Source: Streptomyces sp. PTY087I2 (GTDB taxonomy: Bacteria; Actinomycetota; Actinomycetes; Streptomycetales; Streptomycetaceae). From it: a DNA stretch of 59,253 nucleotides. The position numbers were made by a program, and so were the translations under genes. The notes under the pieces are model-generated. The model saw only the letters and a program-made list of their open reading frames with translations. It was not told where the DNA came from and did no database searches. Each line of letters begins with the position of its first letter. The stretch's first letter is position 1. The stretch covers positions 1 through 59,253 of the forward strand of contig NZ_LZRD01000035.1 in the NCBI RefSeq assembly GCF_001687325.1. Direction: 5' to 3'. Below, in pieces: positions 8,490-17,611 of the stretch.

Positions 8490-9664
8490 AGCGGTGGGCG
8501 GCGCGGGCCGGTGCGGGAGCGGGTGCGCTGGTGGTGCTCGCGGGCGGTGCCTTCTGGTTCGGCGGCGGCTACGACCGCTGGTCGAGCGACCGGGCGCTCA
8601 CGTCCGCGTGCGACGGCGTGCTCCCCGCCGACGGGATACGGGCCGCCCTGGGCGAACACCGCCTGAAGTCCTTCGACGACCGGAGCGAGGGGGGCCTCGA
8701 CGACCCCACGACCTCGCTGCGCGTGACGTGCGGCATCAGCCGGAAGCACGCCGAGAACACCGGCAAGGACGTCGGCAAGGGTTCGGTGACCGTCACCGTC
8801 AACGGCGTACCGACGCTCGACCAGGAGGACCGCCGGTACGAGAGCCTCTATCCGGGCATACGGCTCGCCTCCCTGCCGCCCGCTCCTCTCGGCCAGGGGT
8901 GGTCCGGCGTGTTCGCCACGGCCGATTCCCCTACGGATGCCAAGGCCACCACCGCCGTCCTGCTGGACTGCGCACCGGGCCGCGGCGACCTGCTGGTCAC
9001 CGTCACGGTGGAGGTGGACAAGAACCTCGGCGACATGCCGCTCGACAACCCCGAGCGCCGTACCGCGTTCGCCCGCGTCGCCACCGACACGGCCGCCAAC
9101 GCCTCCCGCCGGTACGGCTGCGACGCCGAACTCGGCGAGCCGCTGAAGACCGCGCCGCTCCCGGTGAACGAGGACGAGTACGTGGCCCCGGCGGACGCCG
9201 AGGGGACCTGCGCCGGGATCGCCGCCCGGGGAAAGACCGTGGCCCGGGCCTGGGAGAGCGAGCGCGGCACGGCCCCGTACGAGACCTGCGTCCTGGGCAA
9301 CAGCCGAGGGGACACGATCCACGTGGTCACCGCGCACTACGGCCCGTACGCGGAGGGCGCGTTCCACGACTACGTCGAGCGGGCCGGGGAACCCGATCCG
9401 ACCGAGTCCGGGCAGCGGTCGGGAGTCCTGCGGAACGGCGGCTACTGGACCATGGCCGACTGCCCCGGCGGCGCGGAACCCGCGTTCTTCTCGCTCACCG
9501 CGCCCCGCGACGACGGCACGAGGACGGAGGCCGACCGGACGTACGCGCTCGCGACGTTGAAGGCGTTCGCGGAACGCTCGGCCAGGACGCACGGCTGCGC
9601 CGCGCCGACGGCACCCTCGGCCCCTGACGACTCCGACTCCGCCCCCAAGAAGGAAACGCCATGA
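8486..9664 (+). CDS. Membrane-anchored protein of unknown function, second of a paralogous set
   Basis: A 392-residue protein built like its upstream neighbour: N-terminal membrane segment (GAGAGALVVLAGGAFWFGG), then CDGVLPADGIRAAL, then an exported domain with spaced cysteines (VTCGI, LDCAPG, GCDAE, TCAGI, ETCVLGN, DCPGG, GCAAPT). An ATG nine bases further upstream (8477) touches the GGAGGA Shine-Dalgarno, so 8486, which overlaps the previous stop as ATGA, is the better start. The stop at 9662-9664 in turn overlaps the ATG of a third, broken member. Role unknown. Confidence 0.75.
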   Translation: MKRWAARAGAGAGALVVLAGGAFWFGGGYDRWSSDRALTSACDGVLPADGIRAALGEHRLKSFDDRSEGGLDDPTTSLRVTCGISRKHAENTGKDVGKGSVTVTVNGVPTLDQEDRRYESLYPGIRLASLPPAPLGQGWSGVFATADSPTDAKATTAVLLDCAPGRGDLLVTVTVEVDKNLGDMPLDNPERRTAFARVATDTAANASRRYGCDAELGEPLKTAPLPVNEDEYVAPADAEGTCAGIAARGKTVARAWESERGTAPYETCVLGNSRGDTIHVVTAHYGPYAEGAFHDYVERAGEPDPTESGQRSGVLRNGGYWTMADCPGGAEPAFFSLTAPRDDGTRTEADRTYALATLKAFAERSARTHGCAAPTAPSAPDDSDSAPKKETP

Positions 9665-9850
9665 CCGGACGCCGAAGGGCTGGGACGGCGGGTCTGGCAC
9701 GCCGGCCCTGGCGCTCACCGCGGGCGGTCTGATCCGGGGCTTCGGCCCCTGGGGCGAGGAATCGGACCCGGCCGACACCTGCCGGGGTTCCCTGGCGGCC
9801 GAGGAGGCCGGGGAGTTCTTCGGCGGCGCGGCACGGGTGTCCGGTGGGGT
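9661..9850 (+). pseudogene. Broken remnant of a third membrane-anchored paralogue
   Basis: An ATG at 9661 overlaps the previous stop as ATGA, the same coupling as between the first two genes. Its frame ends at 9730-9732 after 23 codons. In a second frame from about 9702 the sequence continues as PALALTAGGLIRGFGPWGEE, then DTCRGSLAAEEAGEFFGG, which matches the membrane segment plus C-x-G-x-L motif of the two upstream paralogues. Similarity ends near 9850, just before the convergent GH38 stop. So the gene carries a frameshift near 9680-9700 and has lost everything after its first 60 or so residues. The loss coincides with the edge of the mannoside island. Confidence 0.65.
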
Positions 9851-9859
9851 GAGGGGGCC

Positions 9860-12800
9860 CTACATCGTCAGGGACACCGCCGTGGTGCCGAGCCGGGGCA
9901 CCGGGACCGGCAGGGAGCCGTCCGCCTCGGTGCGCAGGGTGGCGCCCGCCGTGCCGAGGTAGTCAGCGCATGCCGCAGCCGTGACGGCGAACCCGGGGGT
10001 GAGGCGGCAGATGACGGGTTCCTCCGCGAAGGACTGCATGCGTACGAGCAGACGCCCCGGTTCCGGCACGGTCAGCCCCACGACCCGTACGCGAGGGTCG
10101 TCGAGTGTCAGCAGCGCGTAGGTGCTGCCGGGGTCGGCTTCGGGCGTCCGGCCCGCACGTACCGGTACCAGGGGCCGGCTGCCGACGGCGGCCGTCCGCA
10201 TGCCGAGTACCGCACCGCCGGGGGCCGGCTCGTCCTGCCAGCCGACGCTGTAGCGAAAGACGTGGTCGAACGCTTGCTCCGAAGGGAAGTTGGTGTCCCA
10301 GATGTTGTTGTGGACCCACGAGAACACCGTTCCCGGCTCCTCCTGGGCCAGTGACTGCGGATACGGCGCATAGGGGATGGCGACCCCGCCCACCTGGATC
10401 AGCGGTGCGTCCTGGGTGGCGAGCGCCGCGCTGATGCCGTTCTCCTGGAGGCTGACCCAGCGGCGTATCGCCCGCATGTGCTGGGCGGAGCCGGGCACCG
10501 TGGGCAGTCCCGTTCCCGTGGCTCCGCCGGTCGCCTCCATCCGTACGACCGGGGAGTCCATCGCGAACGGGAAGGCGAAGAACGCGCTCTCCTTGGTCAG
10601 GGTCGCGGTCTTGTCGATGCGGTTCTCCAGGTCGATCCGCGCGCTCGCACGCGGCAGATGGACCGTGACCCGCAGCCGTCGGGCGCCGGGCGGGGCGCAT
10701 GCGTAGACCAGGGTCTCGCCCGTGGCGTCCGAGGTCCGTTCCACGAGGGCCGCCGGAGGAGCCGTCCGCCGTGTCGCCAGGAGGTGCATCGAGTCGTCCG
10801 CGGTGGTCTTGCTCGACTGGTGGTTGAACCCGCCGGCCGTGGCGTACTCGTCGTACAGATAGCCGTTGAAGCCGACCGTGGCGTCCTGGCGGACCAGCTC
10901 GTTGCCCGTCCTCTTGTCCACGATCGAATCGATGCACGCGGACGCCAGGTCGACGTGGACGCGCAGGAATTCGTTCTCCAGGACCGTGGACGCGTGGGCC
11001 CGGGCCCCGTCCTGCGCCGACGACTCGGCCGAGGAGGCGGAGGCGGGTTCGATGTCCACCCGTACCGCCCCGTGCGCCGGTACGCCGGCCAGCCGGAACA
11101 GCAGGAAACGGCCCGCGGCGCGGTGGAGTTCGTTGCTCTGTGCCTCCTCCGTCACCTCCAGTGGGGTGCCGTCGCGGGAGTCGACGACCCGCACCGGGTC
11201 GGTGAGGGGCACTGTGCTCTCCGGGAGGAAGAGCCGGACCGTCTCCGACCGCTCCCAGCTGCATGTGTTGACGACGTAGTACCCGGCGAGTGTCCCCTCT
11301 CGCGGAGAAAGCCGCTCCCCCAGTGCGGCGCTCGCGGCGTCGAGCAGGGTGCGTGCCCCGTCGTGGGCGCGCAGGGCCTGGGCGTACTTCCAGTGCCACT
11401 GCCGCTCCCCCGAGGCATGGCCGTGGTCGCCGTGCGTCCAGGGGTCGCCGGCGCCCCAGGTGTGCTCGTTGAACAGAGAGGCCGCGCGGTACACCTCGGG
11501 TGCCGCTTCCGTGATGCGCGCGCCTTCGGACGCCCCCAGCGTCTGCGCGTATCCCGCGAGGGTCTGTGCGTCGGCGAGTGCCGCCTGCCCGTCGCGGGTG
11601 GCGGCCAGCGGTACGGCGCCCGCGCCGACGCCGTCGACCCACCAGTCCGTCCAGTCGCCCTCGAACGTCTCGATCCGGTCGCCGAGCCGCTGTTCGGCGT
11701 CGGTGAAGAAGTCCTCGTTGCGCGAGGTGCGCAGGACGGGGAAGGCCCACTCCTCGTTCCACCGCCGCACGGTGTCCGCGATGACGCGGCGCGGCGGTCC
11801 GTTGTCGGCGAACTTGCCCAGGACGCGCAGGTGCAGGATGTCCCACGGGTACGGATCGCCCTTGAACTCCTCGTCCAGGACAGGGAATCCGGGGATGCCG
11901 CGGCCCTCGTGCGGGTACTGGTGGTTCGCCAGCGCGGTGAGGTAGTTCGGCAGCAGGTCGTCGACGCGGTCGAAGGATTCGTCGAAGCCGAGGATCGACC
12001 CCTCCATGTAGGCGAGGCCGTGCGGGGTGTCGGTGCGCCATACGAGCACCTCGCGCCCGCTCGGCGACCGCCAGCGGAAGAGGCGTGGCAGGTCCTGGCC
12101 GCCGGTGTGGTGCGGTACCGCGCGTCCCGCCCAGTTGTGGGCGACCGACAGATAGCGGATCCCGCTGTCCGCCAGGACGTCGGGGAGACCGACGACCTGG
12201 CCGGGGACGTCAGTCTGCATGGCCGTGGTGATGTCGATGCCGCGCTGGTCCCGCAGTTCGCGTACGGGGCGCAGCAGTTCGTGCAGCTCGTCGGTGGAGC
12301 AGGTCTCGGTGTGCAGGTTGAAGGGCATCGCCGCCAGTTCGATACGTCCTTCCCGTACCCGGTCCAGGAATTCCGCGACCTGCCGGGCCGGCCGGTTCTG
12401 CGACCAGTTCTCGTAGCTGAAGAATCCCTCGACCGCCCAGCGGAACTTCGACGCGTCGGGCCAGTCGTCCGTGGTGCGGCAGAGCTCGAGCAGGGAGTCG
12501 AGGTACGTGCGCCCTTCGGCGAGCACGGTGCTCTGGGGGTCGGTGTAACCGATGTCCAGGTGGGCGTGCTGGACGAGGTGCAGCGTCCAGTGGCGCTGCG
12601 GGGTCAGCAGTACTTCGACGTTTTCCCCGTCGGCCAGCTCCGGCAGCTCGACGAGCACCGGCGTGGGCGACTCCACTTCCGGGAGCAGGAGCCGGAGGTC
12701 GCTGCCCGGCCCGGGCAGGACATCGCAGCGCAAGGCGGTTCCGTTCACTGTGGTGACGCGAGCGCGGGTGAGCGGCCGGCCCGCCGTCACACGGACGGAC

Positions 12801-12964
12801 TGGAGCAGTCCCCCTGCGCCGTCGTGGCGCAGGAGCGGTTCGCAGGCGAGCCGGATCCGGTGTCCGCCGAGGACTCCCTCGGCGGACACCGCGCGGTCCC
12901 GCAGAATGTCGCGGGCCATGTTCGAGTCCCACCAGGAGGGACGGACGAGTTCGGGGCGGGGCAT
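9860..12964 (-). CDS. GH38-like alpha-mannosidase, divergent subgroup
   Basis: A 1034-residue protein. The catalytic N-terminal region carries HLVQHAHLDIGYTD, where His135 and Asp137 match the zinc ligands of GH38, and TAMQTDVPG, where Asp252 is the likely catalytic nucleophile. The C-terminal half has beta-sandwich-like sequence typical of GH38 (NEFLRVHVDLASACIDSIVDK, then RMEATGG onward). It lacks a signal peptide and is probably cytoplasmic, trimming imported mannosides. It is only distantly like the second GH38 enzyme of the island. ATG 12964 is preferred over an in-frame GTG 15 bases upstream because GGAG lies nine bases before it. It is the last gene of the leftward operon. Confidence 0.82.
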   Translation of the reverse strand: MPRPELVRPSWWDSNMARDILRDRAVSAEGVLGGHRIRLACEPLLRHDGAGGLLQSVRVTAGRPLTRARVTTVNGTALRCDVLPGPGSDLRLLLPEVESPTPVLVELPELADGENVEVLLTPQRHWTLHLVQHAHLDIGYTDPQSTVLAEGRTYLDSLLELCRTTDDWPDASKFRWAVEGFFSYENWSQNRPARQVAEFLDRVREGRIELAAMPFNLHTETCSTDELHELLRPVRELRDQRGIDITTAMQTDVPGQVVGLPDVLADSGIRYLSVAHNWAGRAVPHHTGGQDLPRLFRWRSPSGREVLVWRTDTPHGLAYMEGSILGFDESFDRVDDLLPNYLTALANHQYPHEGRGIPGFPVLDEEFKGDPYPWDILHLRVLGKFADNGPPRRVIADTVRRWNEEWAFPVLRTSRNEDFFTDAEQRLGDRIETFEGDWTDWWVDGVGAGAVPLAATRDGQAALADAQTLAGYAQTLGASEGARITEAAPEVYRAASLFNEHTWGAGDPWTHGDHGHASGERQWHWKYAQALRAHDGARTLLDAASAALGERLSPREGTLAGYYVVNTCSWERSETVRLFLPESTVPLTDPVRVVDSRDGTPLEVTEEAQSNELHRAAGRFLLFRLAGVPAHGAVRVDIEPASASSAESSAQDGARAHASTVLENEFLRVHVDLASACIDSIVDKRTGNELVRQDATVGFNGYLYDEYATAGGFNHQSSKTTADDSMHLLATRRTAPPAALVERTSDATGETLVYACAPPGARRLRVTVHLPRASARIDLENRIDKTATLTKESAFFAFPFAMDSPVVRMEATGGATGTGLPTVPGSAQHMRAIRRWVSLQENGISAALATQDAPLIQVGGVAIPYAPYPQSLAQEEPGTVFSWVHNNIWDTNFPSEQAFDHVFRYSVGWQDEPAPGGAVLGMRTAAVGSRPLVPVRAGRTPEADPGSTYALLTLDDPRVRVVGLTVPEPGRLLVRMQSFAEEPVICRLTPGFAVTAAACADYLGTAGATLRTEADGSLPVPVPRLGTTAVSLTM

Positions 12965-13025
12965 GGGAGAGGTCTCCACTCGTGTGGGGTGCCGGGGGCG
13001 TGCTGGCCGGACAGGGGAAGCGGGG

Positions 13026-14204
13026 TCAGGAGCGGTCGGTGGCGAGGCCTGCGAAGATCTGGATCATGGCGGACTGGTGGAGGGTCTCGGCCTGCGCGTC
13101 CGGGGCGTGGTCTCCGCCGCCGGAGGGCTGGAAGCGGAACAGGCCGTCGGACGGCGTCCGGTTGTCCTTCCAGGTCTGCTCGGCGTAGGCGGCGGCGGTC
13201 TCCCGGTACGCGCGGTCGGGCCGCACTTCGTTCAGGATGCGGAGGTTGTCGAAGTAGAAGGCGTTGAAGATGGCCGGCTGTTCGTGCAGCCGGTCGCCCT
13301 GCTTCCAGTACGCGAGTGAGCCGGTGGCGTCCTCGACGGCGCGGTCCAGGTAACTCCGGTCCCCGGTCGCACGGTAGAGGGTGGTCGCCGTGCCGATCAT
13401 CGCGCCGGAGTTGTACGTCCACAGGGTGTCGTTGACGGTGCCGTCGTCGTCCCGGCTGTTGTCGTACAGGCCGGGAGAGCGACGCAGGCAGGACCAGTTC
13501 CACTCGTACCACTTCTTCGCGCTCGCGAGGTAGCGGTCGTCCCCCTCGATGGCGTAGAGCTCCGCCGCCAGCTGGGCGGACAGACCCGTCACATTGGCGG
13601 CGCGCATGTAGTTGTCCGGGGAGTCGACCCAGTGCAGGCCCCCGGGGCACGGCTTGGCGGGGTCGTCGTCCCAGCCGCGGCCGACGACGCCGAAGGTCTC
13701 TGCCGCCCGTTCCAGGTAGAGGCTCTCCCCGGTCGCCCGATACTGGTCGAGGAAGGTCAGCCCGACGACAGCGTTGTCGTCGTAGAAGACGTCGCCGCCC
13801 TGGCCGAGCGGTGCGGGCAGGTAGGAGTCGTATCCGGGCCTGCCGTCGCGTGGGTTGAAGTACAGCCGCAGGGTCGTGAAGCGTTCGGCGGCATCATGGT
13901 CGTAGCGCTCGCCGACGCCCGGCAGTTCGGCCATGTCGACGGTGGCGGCGGCCGCCTCGCGCAGGGGCCAGAGGTACGAGTGAGGGTTCTCCTCCTCCGT
14001 ACGCGGCGTCTTCTCCAGGTACAGGCCGTGCTCCTGCGGGCCCTGGTAGAGGTGCTGCTGTAGGGAGTCGTAGCTGACCTCGGCGCGGTGGGCCCAGGTG
14101 GAGGGTGTCGTCTGCCGGTCGTGGCCGGCCGCGGCGGCGGGGCTCGCCCACAGCGCTCCGGAGAGAACGGCGAGGGCCAGTGCGGTGCGTGCGGATGTCT
14201 TCAC
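13026..14204 (-). CDS. Secreted GH76 family enzyme (endo-alpha-1,6-mannanase type)
   Basis: A 392-residue protein with a clear signal peptide (residues 1-26, ending SPAAAAG). The family GH76 signature is the paired aspartates in DVFYDDNAVVGL (Asp142 and Asp143), which act as nucleophile and acid/base in this alpha/alpha-barrel family. Other typical segments are RAANVTGLSAQLAAELY and LWTYNSGAMIGTATTLYRATG. GH76 enzymes cut the alpha-1,6-linked mannan backbone of fungal cell walls or related glycans. Being the only exported enzyme of the locus, it should generate the oligosaccharides taken up by the adjacent ABC importer. It lies between the permease genes and the GH38 gene in the same leftward operon. 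Confidence 0.87.
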   Translation of the reverse strand: MKTSARTALALAVLSGALWASPAAAAGHDRQTTPSTWAHRAEVSYDSLQQHLYQGPQEHGLYLEKTPRTEEENPHSYLWPLREAAAATVDMAELPGVGERYDHDAAERFTTLRLYFNPRDGRPGYDSYLPAPLGQGGDVFYDDNAVVGLTFLDQYRATGESLYLERAAETFGVVGRGWDDDPAKPCPGGLHWVDSPDNYMRAANVTGLSAQLAAELYAIEGDDRYLASAKKWYEWNWSCLRRSPGLYDNSRDDDGTVNDTLWTYNSGAMIGTATTLYRATGDRSYLDRAVEDATGSLAYWKQGDRLHEQPAIFNAFYFDNLRILNEVRPDRAYRETAAAYAEQTWKDNRTPSDGLFRFQPSGGGDHAPDAQAETLHQSAMIQIFAGLATDRS

Positions 14205-14256
14205 CAGGGTCTGCCTTTCGGGAAGGTGGATCGGTGAGCGGCGGTCGGGATACGGC

Positions 14257-15117
14257 TCAGCCGTGCAGCTTGAGGCTGCTGACGAAGAAGCGCTGTGCGG
14301 AGAAGAACAGGACGACGGTCGGCAGCGAGACGAGCAGCGCGCCGCCCAGCACGACGGGCGGGCCGACGTTGGAGTAGTTGCCCTGGAGTTCGGCGAGCGC
14401 GGCCATCACCGGGCGGATGTTGCTGCTGGTGGACAGCGTGATGCCGAACAGCAGGTCGTTCCAGACGGCGACGAACTGGAAGACGAAGGCGGCCACCATC
14501 GCGGACCGGGACAGCGGCACATGGATCTGCCAGAAGATCCGCCCCCACGAAGCACCGTCCATCCGGGCGGCCTCGATGATCTCCGGTGCGAGAGTCAGCG
14601 CGAAGTTGCGCATGATGAAGTACGCGAACGGAACGGCGATCGCCGCGTACACCAGGAACAGCCCGAACTGGGCGTCGTAGAGGCCGGATTCGGCGTAGGC
14701 CAGGAACAGCGGCCGCAGGAAGACCTGGAGCGGCAGCAGGGTGCCCGAGTAGATCAGCCAGAACCACAGTGTCTTGTGTCCGACCGGCATGATGACGGTG
14801 GCGAACCCGGCGGTGGTGGCGACGACGATGGCCGCGGCGGCGCTGGTGACGGCGTAGAGCAGGCTGTTGCCCATGGCGGGGCCGAGGTCTGCCCGCGTCC
14901 ATGCCTGCGCCATGTTGTCGAAGAGTCCGAAGCCCTGCGGCCACCAGTGCGGCATCCCGCTGTAGTCGGCCGCGGGCACCAGGGCGTTGACGAGCAGCAG
15001 CCAGGTGGGCAGTGCCCAGGCCAGGGAGATGACCACCAGGGTCGCGTTGCGCAGGATCCGGCCCGGCGTGGGCCGCGATCGTGGGGCGGCCCTCCGTGTG
15101 GTGCGGGTGGTGGTCAT
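14257..15117 (-). CDS. ABC sugar transporter permease (MalG type)
   Basis: A 286-residue inner-membrane protein with about six hydrophobic segments (for example ILRNATLVVISLAWALPTWL near the start). The cytoplasmic EAA loop reads EIIEAARMDGASWGRIFWQI and contacts the ATPase. It belongs to the carbohydrate uptake CUT1 permeases. ATG 15117 begins two bases after the stop of the partner permease, so the two are translationally coupled. No ATPase gene is present in the island; Streptomyces CUT1 systems commonly share the MsiK ATPase encoded elsewhere. Substrate is inferred from context to be alpha-mannosides. Confidence 0.9.
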   Translation of the reverse strand: MTTTRTTRRAAPRSRPTPGRILRNATLVVISLAWALPTWLLLVNALVPAADYSGMPHWWPQGFGLFDNMAQAWTRADLGPAMGNSLLYAVTSAAAAIVVATTAGFATVIMPVGHKTLWFWLIYSGTLLPLQVFLRPLFLAYAESGLYDAQFGLFLVYAAIAVPFAYFIMRNFALTLAPEIIEAARMDGASWGRIFWQIHVPLSRSAMVAAFVFQFVAVWNDLLFGITLSTSSNIRPVMAALAELQGNYSNVGPPVVLGGALLVSLPTVVLFFSAQRFFVSSLKLHG

Positions 15118-15119
15118 GA

Positions 15120-16079
15120 TCAGTTGCCTTTCGGGGTCAGCTGACGTCGCAGATACAGCCACGAGGCGATCAGCACGATCGTGGTGAGGACGACCGCGAC
15201 CGCCGCGCCCGCTCCGGGGTGCAGGGCGAGGAAGGTCTCCTGGTACATCGAGACCGCGAGCGTCTCGGACTGCCGGCCGGGCCCGCCCTGGGTGAGCACC
15301 CAGATCAGGTCGAAGGATTTGAGCCCGTTGACCAGGCTGGTTCCGACGACGATCACCGAGACGGTCCGCAGCTGGGGCAGGACGACGTACACGAACTTCC
15401 GCCAGCCCGCCGCACCGTCCAGGGAGGCGGCCTCAAGGGTTTCCGGCGGGATGGTCTGGAGGCCGACCAGGAAGAGGATCACGGCGACGCCCGCCGACTG
15501 CCACGTATTGGCGACGATCATGACGAGCGTGTTGCCGGGCCACTCGAGGAGCCAGCCCTGGGCCAAGGAGTCCAGGCCGAACGCCCTGAGCGCCTGGTTC
15601 GCGGCGCCGTCGGTGTTGAGGACGAAATTCCACACCACCGCGACGGCCGAGCCGGACAGGGCGTAGGGAAGGACGACGACCAGGCGCGCCACACGGGACC
15701 ACCCGCCGCTGTGCGTCAGCACGGCGATGGCGAGGCCCAGCAGCAGCGGGAGCGCGACCGTGCCGACCACCCACATGAGGGTGTTCTGGATCGACCGGGT
15801 CAGTACGGGATCGTTGAGGAAGAGGGCGTAGTTGTCGAGACCGGCGAAGCCGGACACGCGCCGGTCGTCGTAGAAGCTCCGGTGGACGGTCGTGGCGAAC
15901 GGGAGCAGCAGCAGTGCGCTCACCAGCACCACGGCGGGCGCCAGGAATCCGGCCCCGGCCAGCTTCTCCCGCAGGCGCCGGGCGGGGCGCTTCACGGCCA
16001 CGGGGCGCGCGGGCTGCGGGCCGGGGGAGGCGGGTGCCCCGGGGAGCGGTGGTCGTCGCTGTTCGACGGAAGAACTCAT
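15120..16079 (-). CDS. ABC sugar transporter permease (MalF type)
   Basis: A 319-residue permease with a proline-rich basic N-terminal tail (about 45 residues), then about six membrane segments (FLAPAVVLVSALLLLPF, VVGTVALPLLLGLAIAVL, VVVLPYALSGSAVAVVW and others). The EAA loop reads TLEAASLDGAAGWRKFVYVV. ATG 16079 overlaps the stop of the solute-binding protein gene as ATGA. Its own stop is two bases before the second permease. Pairs with that permease as a CUT1 importer. Confidence 0.9.
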   Translation of the reverse strand: MSSSVEQRRPPLPGAPASPGPQPARPVAVKRPARRLREKLAGAGFLAPAVVLVSALLLLPFATTVHRSFYDDRRVSGFAGLDNYALFLNDPVLTRSIQNTLMWVVGTVALPLLLGLAIAVLTHSGGWSRVARLVVVLPYALSGSAVAVVWNFVLNTDGAANQALRAFGLDSLAQGWLLEWPGNTLVMIVANTWQSAGVAVILFLVGLQTIPPETLEAASLDGAAGWRKFVYVVLPQLRTVSVIVVGTSLVNGLKSFDLIWVLTQGGPGRQSETLAVSMYQETFLALHPGAGAAVAVVLTTIVLIASWLYLRRQLTPKGN

Positions 16080-17389
16080 GCCTCGTCCCTCTCCCACTCG
16101 GCCCATTCCTTCGCCGCCCGGCTCGCCATACTGCGCAGGGTGGCTTGCGGGGAGGACGCGCCGGTCATGAAACCGCCCAGGTCGTCGGTGTTGCCCTGGA
16201 TGAGGTTGGGCGGACCCGACTCGCCGTAGCGGGGCAGCAGTGTCCACCGCTCCTTCAGCGCGCGGTCCTTGAGACCGGCCATCACCGGATTGCCGGGCCG
16301 GGAGCGCGGGTTGGCCGAGGCGTCCTGGAGGAAGTCGGTCCACACCTTCTGGACCCTCGGGTCGAGCCAGTGCGCCGCGTTGGCCATCGCCGCCTCGTGC
16401 GAGACGGCTTTGCGCGGGACAGCGAGCACACCGGACTCGGTGATCACGGAGCGGCGGGTGGAGCGCTCGACGGGGGGCATGACGAATGCGTCGAAGTCGA
16501 CGCCCGGCTTCATACCGGTGGCAGCGATCCCCTGTGACTGCCAGGACCCGTGCAGGAACATTCCGACCCGTCCCGCCTTCAACGCGGCGGGGCCGTTGTT
16601 CTGGTCGAAGTCCGCGGGCGTCATCCAGCCCTTGCGCATGAAGTCCTGCCAGATCTGTAGTGCCTTCTGCGCCTGCGGGTCGGTGTACTGCGCCTTCCCG
16701 GTGGTCAACTCGCCGTAGAACACGGGGTCGACCTTGCTGACGAGCTCCTGGAACCATTCGTAGGCGGGCCAGTTGCCGGTCTGCGTGGCGACGAACGGGA
16801 CGACGCCCGCCTTCTTCAGCACCTCGGCGTTGTGCAGCAGCTCGTCCCAGGTGTCGGGCGCTCGCAGCCCGTGCTTGCGGAAGAGGGCCGTGTTGTAGAA
16901 GAGCACGTAGTACGACTCGTAGAGCGGCATCCCGTACACGGAGCCGCGGTAGGACATCGCCTCACGCGTCTGGGGAGTCACCCAGCCCTTGCGTTCGTAG
17001 TCGGTCCATATCGAGGAGAGATCGCTGAGTTCGCCGGTGCGGGCCAGCGACTTGAGGAAGTAGCCCGAAGCCCACTTGATCATGTCGGTGGCCTTGGTCG
17101 TCTGCAACGAGATCTGCGTGACCTGCTTGTACGACGTGGGGTTCGGGTTGGACAGGGGGCGCAGCGCGTACCCGGTGAGCTTCTTCAGCTCGCGCCCGGC
17201 CGCGACATAGCCCCGGTCCCAGGTGGCGTTGTCGTTGGCGAGTGAGGTGGTACCGGGTTTCACCGCGGTGCTGTCGCCCCGGGCGCAGCCGGCCAACGTG
17301 GCCGCGGCGCCCGCGCCGAGGCCCGCCAGGACGCTGCGGCGGCCGAGCGGGTGGGACGACCGCTGTGTCGCCCCGCCGATTGATCTCAT
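16076..17389 (-). CDS. ABC sugar transporter solute-binding lipoprotein
   Basis: A 437-residue family 1 extracellular solute-binding protein. The N-terminus has a twin-arginine motif (GRRSVLAGLG) and a lipobox LAGC with Cys35 as the lipidated residue, so it is probably exported by Tat and anchored in the outer leaflet. Typical family segments include DTWDELLHNAEVLKKAGVVPF, GRVGMFLHGSWQSQGI and the ESYYVLFYNTALFRKHGL block. First gene of the leftward operon; it delivers a sugar, probably alpha-manno-oligosaccharide, to the two downstream permeases. Transcription is expected from the promoter at 17513-17541. Confidence 0.9.
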   Translation of the reverse strand: MRSIGGATQRSSHPLGRRSVLAGLGAGAAATLAGCARGDSTAVKPGTTSLANDNATWDRGYVAAGRELKKLTGYALRPLSNPNPTSYKQVTQISLQTTKATDMIKWASGYFLKSLARTGELSDLSSIWTDYERKGWVTPQTREAMSYRGSVYGMPLYESYYVLFYNTALFRKHGLRAPDTWDELLHNAEVLKKAGVVPFVATQTGNWPAYEWFQELVSKVDPVFYGELTTGKAQYTDPQAQKALQIWQDFMRKGWMTPADFDQNNGPAALKAGRVGMFLHGSWQSQGIAATGMKPGVDFDAFVMPPVERSTRRSVITESGVLAVPRKAVSHEAAMANAAHWLDPRVQKVWTDFLQDASANPRSRPGNPVMAGLKDRALKERWTLLPRYGESGPPNLIQGNTDDLGGFMTGASSPQATLRSMASRAAKEWAEWERDEA

Positions 17390-17512
17390 GGGTTCCCTTC
17401 CCTGTGGATCCCGGCGGGGATCCCTGGCTCTGGGGTGTGGTGGGTGAGAGGGCTCGGGGCCCTCCGCGAGATCTCGCCGTACCGCGCGGCATCCGCGGTT
17501 CGGATTGCGAGG

Positions 17513-17541
17513 ATGTTAACGACACCATGTGGCTGAAACAA
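17513..17541 (-). promoter_or_regulatory. Leftward promoter of the mannoside operon with overlapping operator-like site
   Basis: Read on the minus strand there is a -35 box TTGTTT (17536-17541), exactly 17 bases, then a -10 box TAACAT (17513-17518). Inside and over the -10 is ATGGTGTCGTTAACAT (17513-17528), a partial palindrome centred on CG, as in LacI-family operators. It shares ATGGT and TCGNTANCAT with the site in the divergent promoter. Confidence 0.6.
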
Positions 17542-17611
17542 GACTCCGCGACGAGATTCCCCGTAGTGACCCGCCTCAGCTGCGGCGACGTCTCGCGAAG
17601 CGACCCACTTC

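Noticed and set aside
10478..13267. Long forward open frame antisense to the GH38 and GH76 genes
   Set aside because: Covers two well-supported minus-strand enzymes and gives a low-complexity protein.
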